Source of the DNA: Acanthochlamys bracteata
Lineage: Eukaryota; Streptophyta; Magnoliopsida; Pandanales; Velloziaceae
Direction: 5' to 3'
Length of the DNA stretch: 64,000 nucleotides
Assembly (NCBI GenBank): GCA_019914995.1
Contig: CM034135.1
Coordinates: forward strand, 7,814,501 to 7,878,500
Shown: positions 35,556 to 48,592 of the stretch, piece after piece
How the letters are laid out: each line of letters opens with the position of its first letter
Numbering within the stretch: position 1 is the stretch's first letter
Notes under the pieces: model-generated
Told to the model about the DNA's origin: nothing
The model's database searches: none
What the model saw: the letters and a program-made list of their open reading frames with translations, nothing else
Program-made: the position numbers and the translations under genes

Positions 35556-38500
35556 ATGTCAGGTGGATTTTTCAGGGTAAGTATATATAAATCTCTTCGA
35601 TTTCATTCAGTTTTGTAGGTTCACTTGATTAATTTCCTTTGATTGAATGCGATTGATTTGATTAGGTTGATCGTTGTTTCGATTTCGAGAGGTTGATCGG
35701 AATTTTCTTGATGTTGATTACAGGGGACTTCTGCGGATCAGGATACGAGGTTCTCGAATAAGCAGGCGAAGTTGCTTAAAACACAGAAATTTCCTCCGGA
35801 GCTTGATCACCCGGTCTGTTTTTTGTTTCTTTTCTCTTTAATGACTTTCTTGTTGTCATTTCCTTACGAGATTTTGATTTGGTGATTGATTTGATTCTTG
35901 GCCAGTAGGCACTAACGCTCCCTGTTCATTTTAGATAAATTGAGCTAATTGTTTAATCGAGAGCAACATTATATGTGATGAACTTGAGTAATGATTTTAG
36001 AACAGCTAATGTTTCTGCTGCTGAAAGGAATGTGTTTAGATATCTTATTTTGTCTCGCATCAGTGCGATATGGTATGGCTTTTGTAGGCTAGGGAAGATG
36101 CCAAATGAAACTAATTCTTCTATTAAGAGAGAGAATCTTATTGTTTCTACCTTGGAAGAGAAAAGGGTGTTTATATGGGGGTGTGAGGCTTTTTATGTGA
36201 TTTTGACATTAGTGATTTTGTGTTATTGTTGATGGTGATGTTTCAAAGTATTACATTATAGTGCTTTAGGAGTTAGTTCAGGAGGTTTTGTTTTCCTGTA
36301 CCTCTTTCTGTCATTCAATGAGATTTGATTTTTTTTTATGAATCTCCGAAAGGTGGATATGACAAAAGTGAAGTTGGATGTGATGAGGCCGTGGATTGCT
36401 AATAGAGTTACTGAGCTTCTTGGGTTCGAAGATGAGGTCCTCATCAACTTTGTTTATGGTCTCCTGGACGGGAAGGCATGTAAACTTTTCCTGTTATTCT
36501 CTTTTGTTGTGGTTCCTGAACCGTGTTGTTTAATTGTTTGATGATGCCTTGAGCAGGAGGTGGATGGGAAAAAGGTACAGATTCAGCTGACTGGATTCAT
36601 GGAGAAAAACACTGGGAAGTTTATGAAAGAGTTATGGGGTCTTCTGCTTAGTGCCCAGAATAATGCAAGCGGTGTGCCGCAGCAATTCTTGGATGCCAAA
36701 GAGGAAGAAACGAGGAAGAAGAAGGTATGCTTTATCTCTCCTTTGCAGATTCTTCCTTTCAGGGATAAAAAATGAGCATGTTCTTATGTTTTTGTACTCA
36801 AATACAACAGGCAGAGATGGACAGAATTGCCTTGGAAATCCAGAAGAGGAGAGAAACAGAGGGAAGGGACTCGGAACGAGAAAAGAGCCGAATGGTAATT
36901 TAAGCTATCTAGGCAGCAATATCTTCATTTGGTTGAAAGTTTTTAAGTTTTGACTTGAGTTTCTTTCTTTATGATCCTCAGCTATCTTCTCCATTATTTG
37001 GGTTCACACCCTTGTTTACCTCAATCTACTGTAGGGTGATGATAATGAAACCTCAAGATCTGGTGAAGCCTTTGGTGCTCCATTTTTGAAACAGCCATCA
37101 TCCAGAACAAGTGATGGAAAAGAAATGGATAGGAGGCATAGTCCAAGATCAGCATCAAGAAGGTTAGAAAGCCATCTATATGCTGTTTTGCTTGCGTATC
37201 AATCTCCTGATTACCTTCCACTTTAGTTGAGTTGTTAATTAACAGCTGATTCCTTGAATCATATTCACCAGTTGAACTACGTCAGTATTGCTACTAAGAT
37301 TAGCTGTGATACTCATTTAAAAGCACTGTGCTAAAAAAGTTGCTTGATATTTTAGGACTTAGTCTATTTCTAGAGCCAACCTTCAGATGATATAAAGATC
37401 CAAGAAGCTATCTCATTGCATTTTTTGTGCATGATTTTGTCTAGATAGATATGATATCGAAGAAGCTTTCTCTTGTAGGTAAGTTCTGCTATCGTGCCAT
37501 TCTGGTTGAGAACTTAAGGTGGTTAATATTAGGATATCTGTCATGCTTTAGATTTTTTCTTGACCTCCAAGTTAAAAACCTTAGAATTTGATAGGTCTGG
37601 AATTGCTTGACTTCCTTGTCTCCTCCTTACGGTGGCCTACCAGTCCATTCTTGAGATATGCCTTTGTCGAGGAACTTGTGTATCAATAATTAGTGAGGAA
37701 CTATTATTGAGATATGCCTTTGTGCTATATGCTCAGTTAGATTTTCTTCATTGTGGATGTCAATTTCTATACACAAAATTTTGAATTCAAAGATTCTACC
37801 TTATTTTACTCATATGACTGCCTATAACCATCATAAATTCCCCTTACTTTTAATGCTATTTTGCTCGACACTCTTTGATTTATGATATTCTCCAATCTGT
37901 AGCTTGTGTATGCTATCCTTTTTTAATTCAGAATTCCTTTTTACTTTTTGTATGCGGTAGAACTTCTGCCCAACAGCCTTGACAATATTATGCCTTTCTT
38001 CATTTTGTTTCTTATTTTGTAATTAATTTGTTTGTTCATTCAAATGATAATATGATCTCTTATATCTTACGAAAAGTTAGTGTATCTTGTATTTAATTTA
38101 GTGATTGGCATGCTTTTTGTTGACTTGTCCGTTGTACTTCTATACTTAAATTAAAAGTGATGTACATTGCACTATGTTGCACATAATTGCTTCTCTTTTA
38201 CAGAATTTTCTTATTAGTTTTCTTTTTCAGCACGTAGGACTATTCCTCGTTGTTATTGTTGCATATCTTTCTAAACAACTGCTGGTATGAGGTAACTTTT
38301 GAATTTTGGTTGTATTTAGTTAAGGCATAAACTGGAAGTTATGTTGATGGTCTATGCTAATAGGAATGCAGTTCATCTATCCTAAGATCTACCTAAGTAA
38401 TAGGGCTTCAGATGGAGGATCACTCTTGACCTGATTTCATTTTTTCATTAGGTACTTGCACTCTCCACGCTTTAATGGCAATTCGCCTTTGTCCCGGAGG

Positions 38501-41500
38501 TACTACTGCTTCCTTTCTTTAGTTTTAGGTTTTTAGTCCTTTGTCTTTTGTTGATTTATGTGAGACAAAACCTGTCCGTTTACTTTGCAGGAGAGCAACT
38601 TCTGCAGATAGGTCAAATAGCAAATCTGAGTCGGGAAGCCATTCAAGGTTACTCTCCTCCTTCCTCTCATGAACTCCGCTTCATCTTTCTCATCATGAAC
38701 TGAATTTGTCTCAATTTGCATATCCCTTCATTTGGTATTACTGGTTCAATGACCTAGTATTTATTACATTACGTGCTATGCTCATTATGTTTTAATGTAG
38801 GTGCAATTGTAGTCTAAGGTCATTGTTCCCCTCCCATTGAACTTTCTATGGTCTGATTTTTGTGCTTGGAATTTTACAAAAAACATTACTGTCGAACATG
38901 GTTATTTGGGTTTTTAGGTGAACTATGTTAAGGTTTTGGTTTTCCTCCCCGTTGAACTTCTTATGGTCTGAATTTTACTTTGGGAATCGTACAACAAATT
39001 CGTCAAAGCATCATTATTTCGGTTCTTACATGGAATGTGTTAGGAACTCGTTTGAAGAGCATTCTACTTGGATAGAACTTTTAAAAATTATGTGAGCTCC
39101 TTTTTCAGTTATCTTGGATATGTAATATGTAGTCCTAAAGAAACAGGCTTCTCATTTATCAGGGAAAGGCGTAGATCAAGGAGCTTGTCTGTTTCTTCTG
39201 AATCTGATCGCAGTTCTGTGTCTCGCCGTAGGCGGCACCGGTCTCCTGTAAGACGTTCAGGTTCTCCAGAAAGACGGAAGAGGTCTGTTTCGCCTCGCCA
39301 AAGGCGTTCCTCACCAGTCACCCGATCTCCTCCTAGGCGAAGATCACCATTTACACGACGAGGGTCATTTTCACATAGGCGTAGATCCCCTTATTCAAGG
39401 TGGCGATCTCCTTCCCCTGCACGACGCAGATCTCGTTCACCATTGCGCCGCAGGTCGCCTTCCCCCGCACCACGCAGATCTCGTTCACCATTGCGCCGCA
39501 GGTCACCTTCCCCTGCACGACGCAGATCTCGTTCACCTTTGTCATCACGTCGCAGATCTACTTCGCCATCCCTCCACAGATCTCGTTCTCCTAAGCGTCG
39601 ACGATCTCCATCTCCAATGCGTCATAGGTCCCGCAATCCAAATCGACAGAGATCTCCTTCTCCGTCACGTCGCAGGGTCCCTGTTCATCGTACATCTCTT
39701 TCACCTGCAAGAGACAGCTCATCCAGTCCTCTAGAAAGATCCCCGCCACGTAGGCCTCCAAAAGATTGTAAGAGATCTCCATTACCCTCACCTAGAAGTC
39801 ATGATATAGATGCTCAGATCTCTATGCGACAGAGGAGCAGGTTGGTTTAGAAGCTTTTTTTGTCCACTTTTTATCGCTTTCTTAATGACAATTCAAGTCT
39901 CCACTTAAGGATTCAAACTCTGGAAAGAAGCAAGAGTCCATCTTACACTCCTACTCATAGGAGCTCAAGTAGTGATAGGGAAGGTGGTGATCGGGCTAAT
40001 GGTTGCCAGACTAGGAAGCATGAAAATGAGCATTTATCCAAAAGGTAGTCATTGTTGGAGCCCTCAGCCTTGGTTGTTATTAATCTTCATTTTGTGATTT
40101 AGAATAATGGGATGGGATGTGAAGTAATCTTATATGCATGTTGATGACATTTTCTCTTAGGGATACTGTAAGGGTGACTGGTGGAAATTCCTTTGGCCTG
40201 CCTTCTCATGAGAAGGAAAGAGATTCTGTATTGAAGAGAAGGTATGGAATCATTTGAAGGTTTCTAAATAAGTGTTATCCTTTTCTTTCTGGGATGTGAG
40301 AAGTTAGTGGCTCTTGTGAGGGGATTCATATGACCTCTATATTTGAAACTTCATCATTTTGAAGGTCTCTTAGCTCATCCCCTACTCCTGTCAAGAAAAG
40401 TCATAAAAGGTTTTCTCGCCATGACAGCCCAGAAACAAGCATAGAAGATAAAGAGCACAACCTTGAAAGGTCTGACTTATTTTCATGTGCCTGCTTATTA
40501 TTGTTCCTTTTGTAACTTTGAAGTTGAAGTTTTTGCATTAACATTTCCTTTTACTGTTTAAATTTCAGAGATGATGCAGAACATAGAACTGACTATACAC
40601 CAAAAAGAAATAAGAATTCATTTGCAGGTGTATCTAGAGAGAAACTTGATTCTGGTGTACCAACAAGGCGGTCTTATGCCATTGACCAGCAAAAAGAACC
40701 AAGAAGGTTCGCAGCATTTTCTTTTGTAACTTTGCTCTAGGTGTCTGCCTTCATCGTATGTGCTCATTTCCCCCTTGCATGAGTACATGTCCTGATCTAT
40801 TTGGCCCTTAGCCTTGTCATATTTATGTTGATATAAACTCCTGGACATTGCGGAATTGATATAATCATTGTCTACGAACCTGTTTATCTTTGCTAAATCC
40901 TATTCAGACTTGATCATTTTATGATTTCAGCCTGTCATGATACTGACCAAGGTTTTAATTTAAGCCAGCAAAAAATTGCAAAGCATGTTTTAGTACTGGT
41001 TTGTAGTTAATAAATGCAAGAGTTATATGCTGCATTAGCTCTATGATATTCTTCTTGTCTTGGCTCGGTTTCATCAACTGGGATGAAGACGAGAGAGGTG
41101 CCCCACTCCCCCTAAATGAAAATCTTGATTCCATCACTGTTCATTGCTCTCATTATATTTTCTTATTCATATGAATCTACTTTGTGGTCTAATTTTAGCT
41201 ATACGATAAGGATGCACTCTTCCAGTTGATCTTCAGACAGATAAAAGTCTTATAGATACTTGGACAGTTGGACTCTTTGAAACAGTTGTAAGGAGTCTGG
41301 AATAAGACTGTAGGTTTGATTGAGAAGCATCTTAACCACTTAAATCTCATTTCAAGTTTGTCTTGTAACATCTATGTCGTCTTGCTTTTATGACTATGCA
41401 CCACATTTGCAAAAGAATCTCTGATCACTGCTCCAGGAAATGTCAACTCTTAATATATATATATATATAGTGAATATCAAAAGTGATTGTGTTAAAATGC

Positions 41501-42435
41501 AATGATATTTTTGTATTTTGTTAGCTTTTTTAGATTATATAGTTAGTTTTGTTATGATAAATGCGGCAATGATTAAGTGGACTTCTTAGTGCATCTATAG
41601 AAAACATGTCTTCTAAGAATTAAGGGTTTTGTTGTACCTCCTGAAATGTAGATTAAGTGTTTTGTATCTCTTTAATTGCAGTTGTTTGGACTTTTCTCAA
41701 AGAAGTCAAGGTATATCACCTTCACATGAAGAATTTAACGCTCCCGAAAGGATTGAGAATGAAAAGGGTGATGGCGATCGCGCTGAACAAATAAGTAAGA
41801 GGCAAGATAGAAATGGATCAGTTTCTGGGGAGAAACAGAAATCCCTTGACGGCTCATATAAAGATAACTACCAGGCAAAGGATGGAAAAGGGCTTACACT
41901 AGATGGAGAACATAAAGATTCCCTTCATAAAAGACATTCTGGTGGAAAATCCAGTAAGGGAGGTCACAAGGATGTTGATGACATTGGATCAGACTCTGAA
42001 GATACTGATGCTTATAAAAACAAAGAAAAGGGAAGACGTAAGAAGTCCAAAAGTCACAGAAAAGATTCCGACTCAGATGATGACCGTCTTGAACATGATT
42101 CTCGAACAGATGATAAGAAAGAGGCCAAGAGAAGAAGGAAGGAAGAACATAGGCGACGAAAAGAGGAGAGACGCAAAAGGCGTGAAGAGAGGCATCGTAG
42201 AAAGTCGGAGCGTCGTGCTGTCAAGGTTGAAGAAAAACCTATTGCCACTGTGACTCCTCCTTCAGATATTGAGAAGAACTATAGTGATAATGCTGGAGAA
42301 GGCAATGACTTTCTGAAGAGGGGAAACACCCATCAAAGTGGTGCGGAGGAAATGGAGTCTGAGAAGAAGCTAGAGATTGAGCTGAGGAAGAAAGCTCTGG
42401 AATCTCTTCGGGCAAAGAAGGTTGTTAATGCTTAG
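35556..42435 (+). CDS. SRRM1: SRRM1-like PWI/RS-domain splicing coactivator, fourteen exons
   Basis: Plant counterpart of the serine/arginine repetitive matrix protein SRm160, a nuclear splicing coactivator that binds nucleic acid through its PWI domain. Exons: 35556-35576, 35724-35813, 36353-36475, 36557-36724, 36811-36894, 37035-37162, 38452-38499, 38591-38647, 39163-39840, 39910-40044, 40161-40241, 40365-40469, 40569-40706, 41682-42435; 869 residues. It opens MSGGFFRGTSADQDTRFSNK, nearly as in animal SRRM1. The PWI fold lies at about 38-135 with RPWI, VTELLGFEDE and LWGLLLSAQ. A long Arg/Ser domain follows in exon 9, with 16-residue repeats. The C-terminal part is a Lys/Arg/Glu-rich helix, and the end (LRKKALESLRAKK) matches the animal C-terminus. 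Intron 3 needs a GC donor. Introns 6-13 are all phase 2. Confidence 0.94.
36476..36556 (+). other. GC-AG intron 3 of the SRRM1-like gene
   Basis: The donor is AAG|GCATGT; acceptor GAGCAG. Both flanking exons are phase 0. The only nearby GT (36479) would leave the downstream PWI frame broken with either acceptor of the CAGGAG pair. Confidence 0.85.
39408..39545 (+). repeat. 48-bp tandem repeat in the RS domain
   Basis: Nearly three copies of a 48-bp unit coding 16 residues, RRRSPSPAPRRSRSPL, with only a few substitutions (GCACGACGC versus GCACCACGC). In-frame length means copy number can vary without breaking the gene. Confidence 0.88.
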
Positions 42436-44094
42436 GTTTTAACATTAGATGCTTAAGATAGATACTTTTATTTGCAGATTATCTTTGTTTATTTTCACTG
42501 AACATAGCTTTTCTTCGAGTCATCCCTGATATGGATTTCTTTACTTGTTTTATATAAACAACTATTGTTTCCTGTATTTAGCTTTTCCTCTGCAGCTGAA
42601 GTTGGTTAAATGAGTTTTAACTTAATGCACCTTTGTACACGGTGTATTACTAAGCTATCTCAATACAAGACTTGCTATTGGAGGTTATTTCTATTCTAAT
42701 TTTCTTTTACTTTAGAACTTCCAACCATATATTGTCAGTTCCTTTAGGGTTTGGTTAAAAGAATGGTGCAAGTCATTTTATCATCTTCAAGTTTGAATGA
42801 TGGTGTAGTTATAACTTGAGGAGTTTTTGGTGCTTATGAACTTGCATTGCATGCAACTTTGGTGACAATTAGTAATTCAATTAGTATGAGTTAAACGTTT
42901 AATTTTATTGTTTCATGGTAATGGGAAGCCACTCTTTTCTTATTATTTTCACTTTAGAATGAAACCAAGTCTGTTCCATGCTTGAGTGATAGACGAGTTA
43001 ATATTCCAGTATTCCTTCACTTAATGCACTGCTGGCCTTTTACTGAACAGTTTCAATATCTGTTCAGGTGAAAGAAGGCAAATTTTTATCAAAAAATGAA
43101 ATCTGTAATTGTTGCTTCTTAAGAGTTAAGAGTCCGTCTTATATTTTGTTTATTATTTCTGGTTTCAGTATTTGGTTTGGGTTATTTGCTTCGTTAGCAG
43201 GTGACTGATTTCATGCGAAGGGTTTTCTGCTCATCGAATTTAAATTTCATATGTTTGTATCAAACAACTAGAGCATATTTGTAAATGGTGTGTTCGCCCT
43301 TTCCCTGGAATATACATATTGTGATAGTATCTATTTATATCAACTCATGCTCAACTGAGCTTATAATGGCTGTAACTTAGGTCATTGACCATTTTGAAGG
43401 CAATGATCTCAACTTAAACCATCTTGCATCTGCTGAGTTGTAACGAATGGAATGAATTAGCAACCTTGTTGCATGAAGGGTTAAGTTTATTCAGTCAATT
43501 TTGTGAAGTTGTTGAAGATTATGTTTTTTTGCTTTGTGCCTATGGTTTTGGGAATCTGTTGCAAGGTATTAGAATAGCTTACTCTTGTTTTCTGCACTGG
43601 GTAGTACCTTATCGATAAAGACGTGCATGACTGTTTTGTTTGGAGCAGGGTTGCTATTGCAGTGCAGGAAAGAGAGCTGAGATGAGTTGTTGCTCTAGTA
43701 AAACATAAAGTTGCTGCTATCGTGTTTTCAGAACATTTGTCCATTTGCCCTAATTAAGGACTTTTTAGTCCTGCCTTAGCTTAGAAGGTAAGTTGTTTGT
43801 ATTGTTGGGAATGAAATGGTTCAGTGGGTATTTGTTTCTCATGGGCTATAATATTGTCGGCGATTTGCTGTTTTATTCTTTGCGCTCAGTTAAGTTCTGA
43901 GACAACCCTGTTGTGGTAACCGACTTCCAGATGAACGTTGGTGATATCTTATGAGTAGCTTCTAAGTAAAATGCTTGACCAACAACTAGTAGGAAATATC
44001 AGGTATCTAAATAACTTGTATTTGAATTACTGTACAAGTAGAATGAAAACAGTGCAGGAAGATACATGTTACGTCATGGTATGTTTGTTGCTGG

Positions 44095-44475
44095 GTTAGT
44101 GTGTGTTTTTTTTTACTGAAAGTGAGTTGATTTAAAAATAAATTACTAAAAATAAATTATTATAAGTAGTGTTAAAAAAATAATTTTTATTTTTATTTTT
44201 AAAAAAAATTAATTGAAAGTAATTTTTTAACCAAAAAAAGTGAGTTGTAAATATGAAAAGAGCACACTTAAAAGTGTGCTCTGCTTACTACACAGAACTG
44301 ATATTGAGGGTTTATATCAGTTTGATTGAAACTCACTTTTTTTAGTAAAAAATTATTATCAAATTTATTTTAAAAATGATTAAATATATTAAAACTATTT
44401 TTTAAAAAATTATTTCTAGAAGTCAATTTTTTAGAAATAAAATTACATATTCAAAACTCATTTTGATACACGCTC
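44095..44475. mobile_element. Foldback/MITE-like element with central hairpin
   Basis: Ends resemble each other in inverted orientation (GTGTGTTTTTTTTTACTGAAAG; inward from the right GAGCGTGTATCAAAATGAG). At the middle there is a perfect 10-bp hairpin, GAGCACACTT (44260-44269) and AAGTGTGCTC (44272-44281), with a second small hairpin at 44297-44321. No certain target duplication. Confidence 0.55.
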
Positions 44476-47078
44476 TGAAATCTGAATGAATTCCCAGGTA
44501 CCAACTGCAGAAGGCATGTAGATTTTAGAAATAGTTCAGAGTGTGTTTTAATAAAAAATAATTAAAAAAATTCTAATTAATAAGTTTCTACGTTTTTTTG
44601 ACAAATAAATATTATCTATATATATAATTATTATAAATTTATATTTAAGATAATATAAATTAAAAAATTAATATAGTGGGTTTTGTTTTCTTAGAACATC
44701 TGTAAATTCTGTGAAGGATGAATTGAAAAGCACGTCTGTCGAGAAACAGATGGAGACGAGAGCGTGTTTTGTTTGTTCAGGTGGGAGGGAAACTGGGTTT
44801 ACCTACTTATGGTATTAACTACTTGGTGCCTGCTGTTGCTGCTACAGATTTAAAAAAGATCAAATAAAATAAAGAAAAAAACATCCCCACGTGAGATACC
44901 ATATGTCTAGGTCCCTCACTCCATTACCATTCTTCTCCTGCCATAAGAATAAAATAGTAATGTAAGAAAATTCTTTTTTGAAAATAAGAAACTGTTTTAA
45001 TTATATAATATTTATTCTGTCAAATATTTTAATTTGAAAATTTATGTTTTATATTTTAGTTTGTTCCAAAATTACCAAACTCAACTCTAATTCATTTTTA
45101 TTGAAGACAATTTAATAAAATTCAGTTTCTGCTAATTAAAAAGACTATTATTACAGGTTTGGCTAAATTATTATAGACATGCCCCACAATATTTCAAGTA
45201 TTTAGAATATTTTATTATATTCTAGATTTATAGATATACAAGATATCTCGTCAATGCAAAAAAAAGTTTTTTCTAAGATAATAAAGATAAAAAGAGAAGT
45301 CAAAATATTCATACAATGACATTATGCATAAAAAAATTTAAGATAATTAGTCTAATGGACCGCAACCTGTTTTGGTTTTTAATTTTTTGCATTTATTACA
45401 AGAAACAAAAAAATAGAACAGTATGTTCCTATTCATTTAATTGAAGATAACAAAACAAAAACCTTGAATGTGAACCCTAATATGTCCTTTCCAATCCATG
45501 CACTGCTCCTTAGATGGTGATGATAATCATGTTATATATCATTCAAAAGAAAATTTGTAAGACAAGAATTGGACAAGTATTCTTTCTTGTTAAAATATTT
45601 ATTTAATTCTGTTCTTTGTTTGTATACATATAAATTGATAACTTGAAAAAGGAAGTGCTTTTCATATATAGTAGAAGTGCTTATAAGTGGGACTGCTTAA
45701 CTAGGTTTTAAGCACCACACAAATTTATCAATATAGTAAAAGGAATTCAGGTAATAAAACCAAAATAATGGATGAAACCTTACCAAAAGAATCTATATTA
45801 AAGGTTTTCATTATTAGATAAAACAATGAAAAGTTCCTTATCACAAAAGGAACACACCCATTGATTACCTGCTCAAAAAGATATAAATTTCAGAAGATAA
45901 AAAAAAAAAAAAGAAAAGACATTTGTGCAAAATTTTGACAGATTTAGAAATATAGACCAACTTGTAACAAGAGCTCTACAGTTGGAACAAAGTTCATGTT
46001 TCACAAAGTCTTCTGAAGGTTTATGTTACACACATTGACAAAAATGAAGTGTAGATATAGGCATATAGCATAAGGATGTAAGGTTTCAGCATCTGCACTC
46101 CATGACATTAACCTGAAGCAAATGTTTCCGAAAAACATGTGTTAAACAGCTACCCAAGATCAGTTCTTGGTCGTCTACAACAGTCGAGAAGATCATCTCC
46201 TGATTCAAGACACCGCATTGCACACTGCATTTTGTCCATTGATCATATTCGCATTCATGTACACTGTGTAGCATTATTGATCACTGCAGAAAAAATGAGT
46301 CGATATAAACAGGTAGCTATGTCAATCAAAAGTCCTTATATTTTGCTCAATACAGAAAGTTTGCAATAACTCTGGACGCAGATGCCAAAAATGAAATCCA
46401 GAAAACCCGAAAAACTCCAGGAAGTCAATAACTGGAAACCGATACATGCATAAATGACTAAATTCTATGGCACATACATAGGCCCTAGAAGCTACGTATA
46501 CATATACGAACACAATTATTATACAGTGGAAGTAAATTTCAAACTGTTTCTGATAGCTAGGCTGTATACCAATTCAGAGTTCTGATCGAACATTGAGCTA
46601 CTGTACTGTATTAATTTAGATAGTGCCATTTCTTGTATCTTAGTTATTCTTGCAACAATACATATTAACTTAATTAAAGAGTATTCTGTATATAAGAAAT
46701 TTCAAAATCATTATCACATGTCATTAGATTTTTGTAACACTGTCAGCATTCTTGCGAGAAAAAATTCAACAGCTTAACGCGCTTGCGATTGACCTATGAA
46801 TCTTAACAGTGATTACTTAATACAATTCTTAGACTTCCTATGAACATCAAAGAGTTTTTTCATATATATCATGCATATATATTTCTCTATTCATAAGCCA
46901 TATATTCATGTATACATCTAATTAAAATCATGAAATGAAAGAAAATATTAATTCATACATTGGAGCAAATCATCAATAAGTTTTCCTACAATCTCATTAA
47001 ATGGTCTTTAATAATTATTTTCCTACAAATTTTAGATTATTAATTTCACTCTATGTAGAAAGGATATACTTCGTGAAA

Positions 47079-47128
47079 CATACATACATACATTCATACG
47101 TACATACATACATGCATACATACATATG
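47079..47128. repeat. CATA-type tetranucleotide microsatellite
   Basis: Imperfect run of CATA units with a few CATT, CGTA and GCAT interruptions. Confidence 0.8.
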
Positions 47129-47719
47129 CTTTAAACAAATGAGAAATGAAGATAAGGAAGAAAAGTAACTATGTATACTTTGTTCATACAAGAAATTTAC
47201 CAATCTAAATAAAACTTATATAAAGAAATAATATCATGAAAAATTTCTCCCATTTGTTTCTATACATATGAAGAACTATTTGAGTGATCACACTTCATAA
47301 ACAGCTACCAAACAACATTAATTCAAATCTAATTAAAAGAAAAAAAATTTAAAAAATTATTATAATGCATCAAAAGAAAAACCCACTAAAATCTTCTTGG
47401 GAACATACTACTAAAAAATTTTAAGAAACCAACTTCCAAAACCCTTGAAACTTGAACCCTCATGCATAATAACATTTCAAATCAAAACCTTCTAAACAAA
47501 TCAAACACTAATTGTATGAAAATTTTCATAAGAAGAATGCCAAAAACATTTGTTCAAGAACAACCATATGATCATGCTGCAAATGCGGAAGCTAGGATTG
47601 AGTTAACAAAAACATCAAGAACAAGCAAAATTAACAACAGCTGCAACAACAACACCAACTGGTATTTATAATTAACAAGAAAAGAAACTAAAGAGCAGGT
47701 GTAGGTAAAACAAACTTAT

Positions 47720-48433
47720 TTAGAATCCCGGCGGCCGGTTGCCTGTTGCAGCCCAAGTTCCGAACAACTCCTGCTGCTGCTGCTGTCCTCCATTACTGCT
47801 AGTTGTCTGCATCATATTCTGGGTCGATGGAGGCGGGAATCCATACACTCCCGTTGCCGGCGATGAATGCCCTACTTGTTGCTGAGGTTGTTGCGTTTCA
47901 GGAGTCACGCTATCGTCTTCATCCAACGGCAATCTTTCATAAATTGCGTTAGCAAACGTCGCAGCAATCACCATAACTGGTCCAGAAGCGATAAGTTCGC
48001 CAACAACATTACCGCCGACAACCTGTCCTTGTCCTCCCGAAAGGTAAACCGTTAACCCTGTAGCTTGTACTGGTGACGGTGGCGGAAGAAAAGCACCAGA
48101 TAAAGAAAGAATCTCAAACCTTCCGCGAAGAGTAATCACAGTTCCCGGAGGTGAAGCCGGTTGTCTTAGAGTAACATCTGTAACAGCTCCGGAACCGCTA
48201 AGTATGCAAACCCCGTGTTGTCGGCGGCGAGCAAAACTAGATATACAGTTTGTTATGTCGCTACCCGAGGAAATCTCGAGCACGTGTGACTTCAAATTGT
48301 TGGGCGTGTCGCGAGTAATGAAAACAGGCGGCTTCGGTCTGTTCTTGGAACCCGGCGGTCGTCCACGGGGACGACGATGAGGGTTAGTGACTGTAGAAGT
48401 CTGACGGCTATCGGCGTTGTCTTCGGTAGTGGT

Positions 48434-48464
<31 letters not shown>

Positions 48465-48592
48465 CTGTTGCTGCTGTTGGTTGCAGACTGGTTTTGCGCT
48501 TCGAATTTGATAGGTGTTGTGATGAGATTGAAAGGGTTGTGCAGGTGAAGAGAAGGAAGAGCAGGAGGAGAAGGATCTCCTGCTCCTCCCAT
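47720..48592 (-). CDS. AHL: AT-hook nuclear-localized (AHL) protein, clade A
   Basis: Plant AHL protein, binding the minor groove of AT-rich DNA and forming oligomers through its PPC domain. It is intronless, 290 residues, as expected for clade A (AHL15-29). A type-I AT-hook [14 protein letters not shown] lies at 76-89. The PPC/DUF296 domain covers about 90-215 with the GRFEIL core at 158-162 and [11 protein letters not shown]. The N-terminal linker has a poly-Asn run (44-53) and the C-terminal tail is Gln- and Gly-rich and ends NRPPGF, as in several clade-A members. Known relatives repress hypocotyl growth and affect flowering and juvenility; which orthologue this is I cannot tell. Confidence 0.95.
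48433..48480. repeat. GTT/GCT trinucleotide repeat coding poly-Asn in AHL
   Basis: Run of GTT units on the plus strand (AAC on the coding strand) merging into GCTGTT units. It encodes the Asn/Ser-rich linker, is length-variable by nature and stays in frame. Confidence 0.85.

Larger units (their letters stand above)
42436..47719. other. Long intergenic region between SRRM1-like and AHL genes
   Basis: About 5.3 kb. The first part is the 3' flank of SRRM1; 42440-44050 has moderate composition and may be downstream transcript. A foldback element sits at about 44095-44475. From 44500 on the DNA is mostly AT-rich. A (CATA)n-type microsatellite is at about 47079-47128. Several short frames have no family resemblance. 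The last ~300 bp before 47720 are the probable AHL 3' UTR. Confidence 0.45.

Noticed and set aside
39351..39548. Minus-strand repetitive frame in the RS region
   Set aside because: It is the antisense shadow of the 48-bp coding repeat.
41451..41470. AT dinucleotide run in an SRRM1 intron
   Set aside because: A short simple repeat of no particular interest in AT-rich intronic DNA.
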